NCBI GenBank assembly: GCA_000497125.2
Contig: CM035319.1
Coordinates: 1,480,001-1,544,000, forward strand
DNA from: Spironucleus salmonicida
Taxonomy: Eukaryota; Fornicata; Diplomonadida; Hexamitidae
Reading direction: 5' to 3'
Length of the DNA: 64,000 nt
Part shown: piece after piece, positions 48,868-60,440 of the stretch
How the letters are laid out: each line of letters starts with the position of its first letter
Position numbering within the stretch: position 1 is the first letter of the stretch
Notes under the pieces: model-generated
Database searches by the model: none
Seen by the model: only the letters and a program-made list of their open reading frames with translations
What the model was told of the DNA's origin: nothing
Program-made: the position numbers and the translations under genes

Positions 48868-50493
48868 TCAGAATAATGGCTTGACAAATCTAGGAGGAAC
48901 ATTCATAGCAGTTTCTCTTTCATCAAGAAGATTTTCATCTCTCGATTTGACTTCAGCTTCAAAAGCAGCAAGTTCAGCACCATATTTTTCTTAATTTTAT
49001 TTCATCTCCCAATAGCGCTTGATAACAGCTTTCTTTTCTTCAATATAACCTCTAATCATGCTTACTTCCCAATCCTCAAGAGGTCTCTAGTTAGGATGTT
49101 TCTTCATAAATTCCTTAAACTCTTATGTAGCCTTTTCATCTTCGGTTAAAGGTAAAACATACGATTTCTTACCTCTACGGGCACGATCACCCTCATCAAT
49201 TCTTGAGATGAAGTTATCCTTTGTATAAACTACATCGGTTTTAGGATCATTCTATGGGAAAACTCTTCTGTTTATAGAACCGTATACATGTCCAAAGTTA
49301 ATTTCAGGATCTTCGTCACATCTGATAGAACCAAAACGTTTAGTTTTATTTTCACCCATTATTTCGGCACGCTTAGTGAGAGCCAAATCGGTTGCATGAG
49401 AATACTCAGAGATTTTCTCGTTACGAGAACGAACAACACCTTCATCACGATCAATTCTGATTTGAGCAATTCTATCATTTTCATTCATAACCTTCTTATC
49501 AAATTAAGAAGTAATATTATGAGTATCTAAGCAAGAAGGACGCTCAGGTGCAATAAGAGATTCATTATCGAAAGTTTTACCCTCACGATATTTATCAGGA
49601 ATAATGCAAGTTTTAATTTTACCATTATTTTCATATCTATCAGCAGGAAGAACACCAGTGGAAAGATCGATTTATTTTTCCTTTCTATTCATTTCTCTTT
49701 CCATTTTGTGACGAACGTCATCATCACAAGTTTATTCAGACATAGTGCAGTTCAGCTCGTTTTTAAGTCTAGCAGCTTCGCATTAGCGCTTATAATCATT
49801 ATGTCCAATTTTGCTCATGCATGAACCATCGTGGAAAATCTTTGGAGATACAGGCCTAACCTTATGTGTGGCTACTTTATTGTTTTTAACGTAATCTCTA
49901 TCATTAATCTCGTCCACAAGGCTATCTTTAAACATTCTTTCTCTCGTGTCTCTTTCTTATTGCGCGATTTTTTCCATTTCATCTAATTATTTTATCTTAT
50001 CTAACTACATCTGCTTCCAATTAAGCTTTTAAGACGATGACATGCTAGCGGTCATAGTATTGCCTAATGCTAACTTTCTGTTTAAGGTTTCTTCACACAT
50101 AACTGCTTCGGGTGGAACATACATTTTTTTCTCAGTATTACTAGAAGGCATATAGGCTGATCTATTTAATTCAACATCGTGTTTTTCTTCAGAAAAAGTA
50201 GGTTGATAAGCCTAAGAATGTGTGGGCTCTCTAGGAAGAGTTTATTAGTTTTAAGACTCAGCATGGACCTACATCTCTTAGATAAATCCAGCATATTGTT
50301 TTTTGATGTCTATGATCTTGGCCTGAATGGCACGCTTCTCAGCAGTAGAAGCGGTCTATGATTCGCGCTGTTCGAGACGTTTAAGAAGCTATTCTGCTTC
50401 ATCCATACGACGCTTTGTTAACTAAATGAGCTATGCTGAAGGTTTGAAACGCTTAGTAGTAGAATATCCTGCTAAAGACTGAGTTGAGTTCAT
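48868..50493 (-). CDS. unrecognised, probably abundant cytoskeletal protein (541 aa)
   Basis: MNSTQSLAGYSTTKRFKPS starts a charged protein with many short helices and no hydrophobic segment: KRRMDEAEQLLKRLEQRE, ERDTRERMFKDSLVDEIND, EDWEVSMIRGYIEEKKAV, and the end PPRFVKPLF. Arg is mostly CGT and Lys often AAG, unlike neighbours that prefer AGA and AAA, which suggests high expression. Repeated R-x-D-R/RDEG blocks and the absence of enzymes' motifs suit a flagellar or cortical filament protein (inference). Divergent from SAC1 with ~100 bp between. Confidence 0.85.
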
Positions 50494-50596
50494 TTTTAGG
50501 GATGAGTGGAGAAAAAAATTGCGGAAAAAGGAAATGGGATAATATTAACATTATTATATAGTAATTAAAATTGTATTATTATCGATTCGTAGTCAT

Positions 50597-51967
50597 ATGC
50601 TTGAAAAAAAAAGTATATATTTTGGGAAGTTCATCGGGATTAAAGTGTATGGCACACATTTAAATAATAACAATAATATAAAATAGTTCACACTAACTAA
50701 GGATACAAGTACAAACAATTACGAATTTCAAGCACTGAGAAAATTCTTTAACCAACCAGGGTTCTTTATCAACAGTGAAGGCCCAATCGAGTCTAATGTC
50801 AATTTTTCTCGATCAGACCATCCTCTATATTTTGGTTATTACTCCAAACATATTTAAGTTTACCGGTTCAATAAAGGGTAAGGAAAGAGATTTTTCTCAC
50901 GAGGAATTTTACGAAACAATTTTGCTTCAAATGGTGCCATTGTATATTCTTATGGATAAAAAGCACTGCGAGGCGGACCTGCATGTTCCTTCAACTAAGT
51001 GCCTGATTTGAAGCCGAAGCCAGAGTTTCAGAATTTTAAAAATTCACCTTCTTATATAAAAAACTTGGTTTATGATTATAAAAACATATTTATGCTTTCA
51101 TTAATTGATATGAAAAATAGAGAATTGCTGGTTGCTTAAAGTATATTTGATGGTATCATTGCTTCAGGCTACGAAATTCAAGTTTATTCAGTCTCCTTCG
51201 TCTTGATTTAATGTAAAGATGATATAGAGGAAGGCTCTTAGTTATTTTCTGGACCGGATAATATGGATTCAGAGAGAATTAAGTTTAAGAAAATCACATT
51301 TTTTGATCAGATTGAGGATGGTGTTTACATTTATAGCAAAAATTTTCATTACTTTCACCTAGATTACCATAAAATAATATGTGGTAAGTATAAATACGAT
51401 ATGAGTATATTAAGAGAAGTTTTTGATCTTATCCCCAATAATTTCATACTTAGAGTTAATTGTATCGATTCTTTAGATCGAACTGGCGCAGTACTATCAT
51501 ATTATTTCTAACTTTAAGAAAATAATCACTCAACCCGAAAGGATCATGTCACTTGTGGAAATATATTATCATAGCAGTATGCATCGACAAATTCAATGAA
51601 ATAAGATCAACAAGAATTTAATATACGGACGCTGAAGGGTAAGATTTAAGATATTAATACCTGGTTTCTCAGATGGGTACGAAATAATCATTGTGATGGT
51701 AAAGTTTAAGATGGATATACACTGGTTTAATATGAGAATTTAACTTACAAACGTTATTTTACGATCAATATTTGGTATTACTTACTACTCACTTTTTTAG
51801 TAAATATTGCTTCAACATATTTCGTCTTTAAGTATTGCGTATAAACTAAAATTGATCCAATTTTGCCATGTATCGGCTCAGTAATCTTAATCTTAATATT
51901 TTAATATCTTATGGCCATTCTTCTCAGAAATAGTTTAGTTAGTCTACCCCGCTACACTTTTAAGTGA
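50597..51967 (+). CDS. SAC1: SAC1-type phosphoinositide phosphatase (456 aa)
   Basis: SAC phosphatases remove phosphate from PI4P and related lipids. The active site CX5R(T) is present as LRVNCIDSLDRTGAV (family RxNCxDxLDRTN). Preceding YFHLDYHKIICGKYKYDMSILREV follows the family HFDYH...MRW...L pattern. Upstream RFFSRGIL and CSFNQVPDLKPKP fit the SRG and WSQxP elements. Two hydrophobic segments near the C-terminus (YYLLLTFLVNIASTYFVF and IGSVILILIFQYLMAILL) match the ER/Golgi anchor of Sac1. At 456 residues it is shorter than yeast Sac1 (~620). Stop AAGTGATG. Confidence 0.92.
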
Positions 51968-52140
51968 TGTTTTGCATAATAATTTAGCTATAAGTTTCTT
52001 GTCATCCGTTTGATGGATTTTATATTTTCTCCCTTCTGTTAACTTCCATCAGTGTTTTTAATTTGATTTCTATAAACTAATTAAAAACTGCTCTATTATC
52101 TTTTACTTATTATTAGATATTATATTATATATAATTTAAA

Positions 52141-52779
52141 ATGCGTCCTCAAAATCTTATATTTTAACCACCATGTAGGGCATTTCCGTAAGAATCTATA
52201 AAAGCCCAAGGAGATTCTTAACAACTTTTACTCTTATAGCAACAGAAATTAGAACTAATGGCACTTATTTCAAAGCTTAAGCAGGAAAACATAGCTATCG
52301 AAGCAACGAAAATTTAATAAAAATCTATATTTGAAGGTAAAATTTAAGATGAAAAATAAAATTTGAAGTTAGTTTAAGATAATTTAGATGAAACGAAAAA
52401 TTAGCTTTTAAACGCAGAATCAGAAATTGAAAAACTGAAGTTTTCACTTGAAAATTTTGACCAGTTATAGTTAGAAAAGACTTGTTCACAGGAAGCCAAC
52501 TGTCGCCTTTTTGCAGAAAAACTAACATTATAAAATGAAAATTAACGTCTGAATACCCTCGTAAAGTAATTTTAAAATAAAGCTAAATCAACCGAGAAAG
52601 AGTTGAAAATCGAAAAATAAGTTGCTTTAGAACTAGAAAAAAATGTTGAAGAAATGGAAAAGTACGTTTAGAACAAGGTTTTTGAGGTAAAAAATGAGCT
52701 CGAAGCTTACTACGAAGCAGGTAAAAGTAGCTTTAAAAGGCGAATTATAGAGTTAGAGAAGTAATTGAGTGAAAAATGA
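52141..52779 (+). CDS. coiled-coil protein (212 aa)
   Basis: After a Pro-containing start (MRPQNLIFQPPCRAFPQES) nearly all residues to the end form coiled coil with heptad Leu and many Glu/Lys/Gln (QQKLELMALISKLKQEN, IEKLKFSLENFDQLQLEK, LKIEKQVALELEKNVEEM). Glutamines are predominantly TAA/TAG. A GA-rich stretch YYEAGKSSFKRRIIE sits near the C-terminus. Structural protein of unknown role. Confidence 0.82.
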
Positions 52780-53234
52780 ATGCTCAGATTGAGTCACGTT
52801 CCCTATATTTTATTGTTAATTATACTATTTTTCTCTTACATGGATTCGGAAGTTTTTCAGGTAGTTGATCATCTATAGGGGTTTTCTATGTATTTTAAGA
52901 GGATTCCTCGGTGAATGGGTTTTTCAGAAAACTAGGCATTTTTTGAAGTATGCTAATAATGATAGTATATTTATTGAAATATTCATATTTTATTGAATAC
53001 CTATTTATTTCTTAAATAATATATTAGAATTAAAAGGAGCATTGTTGTTTAAACCAGAAAAATATTTTAATATATCTTTTATTATAAAAACGAAAAGGTT
53101 AAAATAATTTATGTAAAAACATTATATGTAAATTTTATAAAGCTATACAGCATCGATAAAATTCAACAAAATAAATACAATAATAAGTTATAATTTAATG
53201 TAATTATTTAAATGAATCGTTCCAACTTCTTTGA
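52780..53234. other. AT-rich intergenic region
   Basis: About 450 bp between two plus-strand genes. The first 130 bp have slightly higher G+C; the rest is A/T. No protein-like frame or RNA gene seen. It should contain the promoter of the small acylated protein downstream. Confidence 0.6.
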
Positions 53235-53495
53235 ATGGGAGCATGTTAGAATACTATTCATATTAAGCCATGTCCTTTAAACGTCTGTGGTGAAATATTA
53301 AATACAGTATGCAAGAGGAAACTTCACTACGAGTTCGAAGATGATTTTTAGTATCAAGTTGCTGTTGAAATTAGTACTGGATCAAAAATACATACTATAA
53401 CTGAGTCAGAAGAAACAGAGTTATTTTATATAGTATCTTGTATGAATGATTCGTTTTCAAAAAGCCTTTAAGGAATTTTGAGTAAAAGTGATTGA
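53235..53495 (+). CDS. small acyl-anchored protein (86 aa)
   Basis: The frame starts directly after a TGA in the same phase with MGACQNTIHIKP, which has the Gly2 and Cys4 arrangement of myristoylated and palmitoylated proteins. A beta-rich body follows (YEFEDDFQYQVAVEISTGSK, HTITESEETELFYIVSC). A competing frame from 53213 ends in TGA and gives no such motif. The size and beta-alpha pattern recall longin- or LC7-like small domains, but the match is weak. Stop context GATTGAG. Confidence 0.68.
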
Positions 53496-53758
53496 GTTTG
53501 ATCCTGCATTTTAGTTCATATTAAAAATATAATAGAGCTATAATTATATATAATTTTTAAAATACTTTTGCAAATTTTATCATGAAGCTTCATTTATAAA
53601 ACTACAAGATTTTAATATTAAGATAATACTATGTATAGTATAATCTAAAGTTTATATATTGTCTTCTAAATTACTGTTACTCTCTTACTTACTTATTATT
53701 TGACAATAAAATCTTATAATATTATTATATATAAAAGTTATATTATTTATAAAATTTA

Positions 53759-55369
53759 ATGTCCTGGCTTTACTAATCGCCGGCAGTTTCTTTTGATGCA
53801 GGATTTGAGTCAGGAAATTTAGCTTCTGCAGAAAGAGTAGCAGAATTTGAATATGATCTATTTATCTAGCCAGATCATTAAACTTCTACAAGGTTGTGGT
53901 TTTATTTTAGATGTTCTCAGGTTCCAATTAGTCTACCTATTGTTTTTAATATTATTGGAATTTCTAAGACTAAGACAACTTATACTACATAGTAACGAAT
54001 ATTAGTTCGATCTACCTCAAGAACTAAATGGTAAAGAATGCCATAGCCTCAGCAATTTTATACAACATCCACTAAGCATAAATGTTATACATCAACGCCA
54101 GTACTTTCTTTTGTTTTCTAATTTGATAGATAAGAGGAATATTTCTTTGCATTTGGATATCCTTATACATACTCTATGTTATAAAAATTTATCACTAGAA
54201 TATAAGATCATTAACTACCGTTTGTTTCAATAGAAACATTAGGGTTATCTTTTTAGTAGCGGTAGATAAGTTTAATAAATATAGGTCGTCCTCTATTAGC
54301 TAGATACAAAAATGAAAGCAAACCATCATAGCAACATACAGTACTAATTACAGCTAGGTGTCACTCAGGAGAATTTCCTGGATCTTATGTGTGTCATGGA
54401 ATATTAGAATATCTTATGTCTAATAATCCTAAAGCTAAATTTTTAAGATAAAATATTATTTTCAAGATAATACCAATGATTAATGTGGATGGCGTGATGA
54501 ATGGATTTTATAGAACTAATGCTAATGGGTTTGATTTAAATAGAAACTTTTTTGATCCTCCTGCATCATGCCCTGAAGCAATGCTCATTAAAAACTTATT
54601 TGAATCACTAGTGGGTCCAACTCCAGAACAAGATACATATGCATTTGAATCAAACTTTACAAATACAATGCTATTAGAGCTAGCATAAAGTTTAAACTTA
54701 GTTACTGATTAAATAGAATATGAAACTCCTTAGGAACGAGCAAATTCTTCAAATTCTACTAGATCTGATACAAATCGTCCTGTTAATTCATAGTAAAAAT
54801 AAAGACTTTAAACACCTGCTAAAAAGCCACCTATACCAATAATTATAGCCAAACCTTAACAACCGAGTACTAACTCGTGTTAAACTAAATTGGATTTTGT
54901 TATTGATTTACATTCTCATTCAAATATTGCAGGAGGTTTTCTATTTCTTAATCCGGATTCAGGTGTATTTAATAGATAAAAGAGAACATTTTGTGAATAA
55001 GTATTTCCAGCTTTATTGGCTAAAAACTGCTCTACATTTAATTCATTGAACAGTAGTTTTAAAGAGTCAAAAAATACAAGAGAAGGTAGTCTAAGAAGAG
55101 CATTTATGAATATTGCCAAAGATAAGCTCACAGATGAAGCACCTTATGTTTATTGTTTGGAGGTCAGTAATTCTCATGGGCCAGATCCAAAAGAAGGTGG
55201 AAAGGGTGTATTAAAATAAATGTAAAACGAAGATTCAGATGCAGATTAAGAGGATGAAATTGATGAACAAGAGAATTATGTAGCGTATACTCCTGAAAAG
55301 TATATGACTATTGGGGAAAAAATATGCGATAGTCTTTATGATATTTATAGTTAAATATTTAAATAGTGA
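53759..55369 (+). CDS. cytosolic carboxypeptidase (CCP/AGBL, M14), tubulin deglutamylase type (536 aa)
   Basis: CCPs remove glutamates from tubulin tails and other C-termini. The N-terminal beta domain (FDAGFESGNLASAERV, DHQTSTRLWFYFRCS) matches the family FxSGNLxxA and WFYFxxxN elements. Zinc ligands are in ARCHSGEFPGSYVCHG (family ARVHPGExxSSWxxxG) and, after an ~65-residue Ser/Thr/Gln-rich insert, DLHSHSNIAGG. NVDGVMNGFYRTNANGFDLNRNF matches NPDGVxxGNxRCxxxGxDLNRxW. The catalytic Glu lies in YVYCLEVSNSHG. Expected in flagella with polyglutamylated tubulin. Stop TAGTGATT. Confidence 0.93.
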
Positions 55370-55414
55370 TTCTTCATTAATATATATAAATCTACTTTTT
55401 TAAGAATCTATAAA

Positions 55415-56152
55415 ATGGAGTCTGGAATTACATTTTTAGCATTCTTTAAATTTTCATGTAAGTAGTGGTATTTATGGACTTTTATAATATTAAATTCTGT
55501 ATTAACACTTTTTATAGCTAAAGAAAATCATACTTCACCAGATTCAACGAGGTTAGGTTATCTACTAAAACTCAACTCAATATACTACTTATCACTTTTA
55601 ATTTCAGTTTTGTTTGTACCAATATTATTTTAAGGTGATGGTCGTTTCTATACTTTTTTACTAGGGTCAAATGCTTTGTTTATACTATTTTTTATATCCC
55701 TACTAAATCCATTTTACTTAGTATCCACACATTTTCCATAATTAGAAAACATGTCAAATAATAAATTATTCTTTTTCTCACTGTTTGAACTAACGGCTTA
55801 TTTAACCATGGCATTATTACATATTCTTTGGGGTAGATATTTAGTTTAAGTTAATAAGTTTAATATTTGGTATATTAGTTAAAACTAGGGTTAATTTTAA
55901 ATAACGTGTGCATATTTTACAGCAGTATGCTTAATACCATCATTCTAACTTGTATTCAATGGATTTTTACAACTTCTAATTAGGTTAATAAAAATATATC
56001 AAGATAAAGCTCTATATTAAGGAGAAAATAGTGCTAGTTTTAGAGAAAGTTATCAAGAATACAAGAGATTATTAAAATAGTAAAAAAGAGAGTAAAAATT
56101 ATTAGAAGAAAGATAGCGTAATCGAAATTAACTTAATTTTGAATCTTACTGA
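55415..56152 (+). CDS. multi-TM membrane protein with coiled-coil tail (245 aa)
   Basis: Five to six hydrophobic segments: LWTFIILNSVLTLFIA, YYLSLLISVLFVPILF, FYTFLLGSNALFILFFISLL, FFSLFELTAYLTMALLHIL and ITCAYFTAVCLIPSFQLVF. The last 60 residues are charged helix (YQEYKRLLKQQKREQKLLEER). No transporter or channel motif is recognised. It begins 45 bp after the carboxypeptidase stop on the same strand. Confidence 0.82.
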
Positions 56153-56205
56153 TAATTAAATTTAATTCACATGAGGTATATAATATTTTATTATATAAAT
56201 ACAAA

Positions 56206-56778
56206 ATGTTGTCAAAGGATGAAAAATTAAGTTTCTTAAAATTATACGAAAATTTATCTCATGAGAAAGCAGTAAAGCTTCTTACTGATGATAATTATTA
56301 GCTGTAATTAATTATACACAAACTTTAATTAAATTATGACATAGGTATATAGGAATAAACAGATAAATTACTTTAGTAATGTTAGCAACCAGAAAACTTA
56401 TATTTTATTAAAAATGCACAGTCTTTAATGGAAAATTTAGGCTATTGTGATATAGTTGGCTAAACACTAGCTTATTATAATGCTGGAGAGCATGAATTAT
56501 CAGTTTAAGGTGTTAAGCGGTTGATGAGAGAAATAAATAACAAGTAATTTAAGACAAAAATAACTAAATAATTTTACCAATTTTACGTTAGTCATCATGT
56601 ACTTTAAAATAAAATCCCTGGATCAGTAATAAAAGCACTATTTCTAGAATTTATTTAATAAGAAAAAGAGTTTCTCAATTATACCCAAAAATAGTTAAAT
56701 AGTGTTAAGCTTCGAATGGAAAAACTTGATGAGTACATAACTAAATATGATGCTTTATAGTTATTTGATATGATATGA
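56206..56778 (+). CDS. unrecognised helical protein (190 aa)
   Basis: MLSKDEKLSFLKLYENLSHEK starts a helical protein with a central Ile/Gly/Tyr-containing segment (LGYCDIVGQTLAYYNAGEHE) and a C-terminal coil (KQLNSVKLRMEKLDEYITK). Short helices of similar length suggest TPR-like or VHS-like packing; no family decided. Its stop is only 6 bp from the phosphodiesterase stop on the opposite strand. Confidence 0.78.
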
Positions 56779-56784
56779 ATTAAG

Positions 56785-59700
56785 TCACTTTTTAGCATTT
56801 CTTTCTTCCCAAATTTCACTTGTATTTACCATATTCTGTTAAAGTTTAGCATATAAACAATAGTCCAACTTTGTAAGGGTACTGGCTTTAAAAACTAATC
56901 TATTAATTTCACCTAAGAACGGTCTTAGTACAAAATTAACAAAACCTATCTAACTTCCACACAAAAAATCTAAATCTCTTTTGTTGGGATTCAAAATGAG
57001 GTTAGGCGGCCAATTTAATTCTCTCATTATATCTCCTGTAATTCTTTACTCATTGATATAGGAGTAAGCCCAATATTCAGCAACAGGGAAAGAACGGGTG
57101 GGATTTGCTAAGTCTCCAAATTTCATAATGCACTTCATAACAAACCATTTGAATATTTAATCCCTTTAGTTAATTTTGTTGTGTTTAAACCTATCGAAAT
57201 ATTCCATTAAATAATTAGAACTAATTTTTGTAATTTTTTAAACAAAAGGAAAATGGAACGTCATATCTGTTGCCAAGACAAGTTCAATAAACTTAATCCG
57301 AAATTCTCTAAATTGAGGAACCGACCAGTTCAAAAATATAGTGGAAAATTTTGAAACTAATCCCCAGGATAATGAAGCATGTGCCTATTCCATAGGGCCA
57401 ATATCATTGTAAATAATCGCAGCAACATTCTATGAATTAATACAAAATGGATTATCTATACCAGTATGACCAAAATCATGGCAACATGCTGCCATTATTA
57501 AAGAAAATATATCAGTTGGTGAAAGAATAATTTCTCTTTATGAAGCACTTTATTCAAATGAAGTTTATTTCACGAAAGCTGAATATTAAGCATTTATGGC
57601 TAAAATTTACAAAAATACCATTTGTACGAAATCTGCGATATGTAATCTATTGTGATATAATGTAGGTGTATAACCTTATTCTAATTCATATAAACATGCA
57701 AATAATGCAGTATCTGGAATTTGCAATAGCACGTCAATATCCAAATATTTGATTGCCAAAAATGTAACTGCTAGTGCACAATGACCTTTGGACAAATATT
57801 CTATTTATCTAGCATCAAAAGTTGTCCTGAAAAAGTACTATTACACATATTTAAGAAACTTGTCAATATCATACTCTTTAGTTTCAACTTTATGGTAAGT
57901 GTCATTATTCTTTAAAACATCATTTATATATAACAAGACATGATATAGTGAATCTTACAAAATACTTAATTTGCAATGTCCCTACATATCAAACTAATAA
58001 ACAGTATCATGGATTTCAATTTCCGGTAAATTTAAAGGAGTTCGAATATTTTCAGGATATGAATCAGAGAACAACGTCTACATGTAATGATAAACTTACT
58101 AACATTCTTTAATTCGCTCTTAATTCTGCAAATATTTGGTCGTATCGTACTAAATGGCCAAATACTATTTCGAACTTTTATTCGATTTCACGAAACTCGG
58201 ACTAAAACTTTTCATGCTCTATTTTTCTTCAAAAGTATCATTTTCAAGCACAGAAATAATCTCTTCTTCAGTTATTTCTGCTTTTTCTTCAGTATCAAAA
58301 TCTGCGAATTGAGGCTCATTAAATAACATAGTTGGATCAATTTCATCATCAATATCGCTGCATATTTGACTACGCACTTGAATGTCCTAAATTTCAATTT
58401 TATCGATTAAAACAGATTGCGCTAACGTTTACTCGAGCTGGTTTCTGACATCTTCTGGTAGTTTTAAATTTTAAATTTATTATTCAAATATTTGTAAAAC
58501 CGATTGCATGGCTACTATATGTTGTACTACGGGAGAGTGCTTCGCTTGAATCAGTGAATGAGGACGCTATTATGAAAATTAAAGATATGCCTTGTGTAGA
58601 TGCTTATGCTATGATATTTAGCTAAATTTCTATAAAAATGAGAGAATATTTGCATCCTCGGCATAGTTAAAACGGTCTGGGAGATACTGATTTTATATTT
58701 TAACAATAGGTTGGTAAAAATCAAGTAAGTCGCTTATATAATCTTATTTTTACTAGTCGTTTTAGTTATAAAAGTTATCTAAATCGCCAATATCAATAGT
58801 CTTTTTCTTAGTTTTTATTTCAGGAGGTTTTCCAAACATGAGCTCTTTAAATTGTTCAGACTTTGTTGCGTACTTATATATGAATTGTAAATATTTATCA
58901 GTATCTTTTTCAAGGAAAACATGAGCTAAATAGCATAATTAGAAGCTTGCCTCGAGTTCAGCACAGTAAAAAATATGATTTATGATCTAACGTTATTTCT
59001 TCCGATAAGTCTACCCTTAGGTATCATTACTTGTTTGCTACTACTTGCTTTACTCAGAAGAGTGCTCCTCCTGTATAAATTCGTCATCATCTTCAAAAAA
59101 CATGGTCTACACGCTATCCTACAACAAATTCAAGTTTTTATCTAACTGGTTAAACGCGTGACGAGAAATACTTAATTCTCCGCTCTGAACGAGGTCCTAA
59201 TATTTAATAAAAATAATATTTGCGGTTGTTGTATCAATAGTGAATTGTGTTTTAAGTAGAAATGAATCCTGTAGAAACAATAAGAGATTCTGACACCTAT
59301 TAAAATAGAGCCACCCCGCAAAGAGTTTAAAAAGAACTTCATTCTCGAAAACATTTTCGATTTTCGGTTTTGAGGAAAGGGACACAAAAATAGCTAAAAC
59401 GGAGCTACAAACAAAGGCAAAAAGGATAGGGACGTACATATATAGTTTATCAAATAGAACAAGTGACTTCTAGGCCTCTACGAGGGCATATGCCCATTTT
59501 ACTTTGTCGTTTGTTGCGGATTAGTATATTTTGATCAAGTTGGACGAATTTTCGAAAATTCTAATTAGGACAATTTAAAGATAAAAATCATAAATAATTA
59601 AAGCTAATGTAATGACATTAAAAATAAAAATGATAAGCGGGAGACCTTAAAATTTTGGAAAAATGTTCTTTGGAAGCTATCTATACAGTCGTTAATCTGG

Positions 59701-60336
59701 TAATTTTGGTTCTCTATCTTCTAAAAATGATTTGGAAATTGATTATTTATTGAGGGATGATTATGGAATTTTATATAAATGGTCTTTCGCTTGAACTTTG
59801 CTTTACCTAGATTTGAATAAAAAGAAATTATGCTAATTATTTACATTCATCATATTTAACATTAAAAATTCGTATATTTGAACTGATAAATAGAGTACAA
59901 AAACTAGCAATTTAAAAATGTTGAAGAAAAATATTTAATAAGCAATTGAGTAATTGATTGGAGCTAGGATTAGCAAGAAAAATACAACTGTTTAAAGAAC
60001 AACTACGTGTGGGAAATATAAAGGTTCTAAGTTCCAGGTTGTTATTATTTAATTATAAGCAAGGTTAAAATAACAGGTTAGCATTAGAATTTATATGCCT
60101 AAGTTGATATAATATATGCATTGCAAACCTACATCTGGTTCAAAATAGTTGTATGATACTATAAGCATAAAAAACTGCTAAATTGTTATAAGTACTGCCC
60201 CAATTAAGGGAGTTATAACTGAAAAAATAACGACTGGCATTTTTAATGTTAGAGTCTTCTGTAAAAATATAGCTATAGCACACCAACCCGATATAGGGCA
60301 GGCTAAGGCAAAAAACTTAGAGAAGTTAGAATCCAT
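56785..60336 (-). CDS. seven-TM cyclic-nucleotide phosphodiesterase fusion (1,183 aa)
   Basis: The C-terminal ~330 residues are a class I PDE domain hydrolysing cAMP/cGMP: LYHNRLHIADFVQ (~891, family YHNxxHAxDV), AACCHDFGHTG (~953, family HDxxHxG), FGDLANPTRSF (family DxSNPxRP) and FLCGSQIGFVNFVLRP with the nucleotide-selecting Gln encoded by TAG. HD metal ligands are all present. Upstream, about seven hydrophobic segments lie at ~7-26, 33-54, 72-95, 108-125, 130-160, 232-255 and 300-320, followed by a ~570-residue acidic linker. The ATG at 60336 is in frame with ATGs at 59853 and 59850; the long form adds five of the segments. Membrane PDEs are known in protists; a receptor-like 7TM arrangement is my inference. 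Confidence 0.9.
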
Positions 60337-60440
60337 TATTACTTAAATATATCATATTAATTTTATATATTTATAAATATATAATTTTTAATATTTTAAT
60401 TTAAATTATTATTAATATACTAAGTAATAAATAAAAATTT
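60337..60440. promoter_or_regulatory. divergent promoter between 7TM-PDE and 7TM protein
   Basis: 104 bp, more than 90% A/T, between two start codons of multi-TM proteins. It may co-regulate both genes. Confidence 0.45.

Noticed and set aside
59172-59439. Independent small membrane protein on the minus strand
   Set aside because: The frame is the TM7 part of the 7TM-PDE; its apparent stop is a TAG glutamine.
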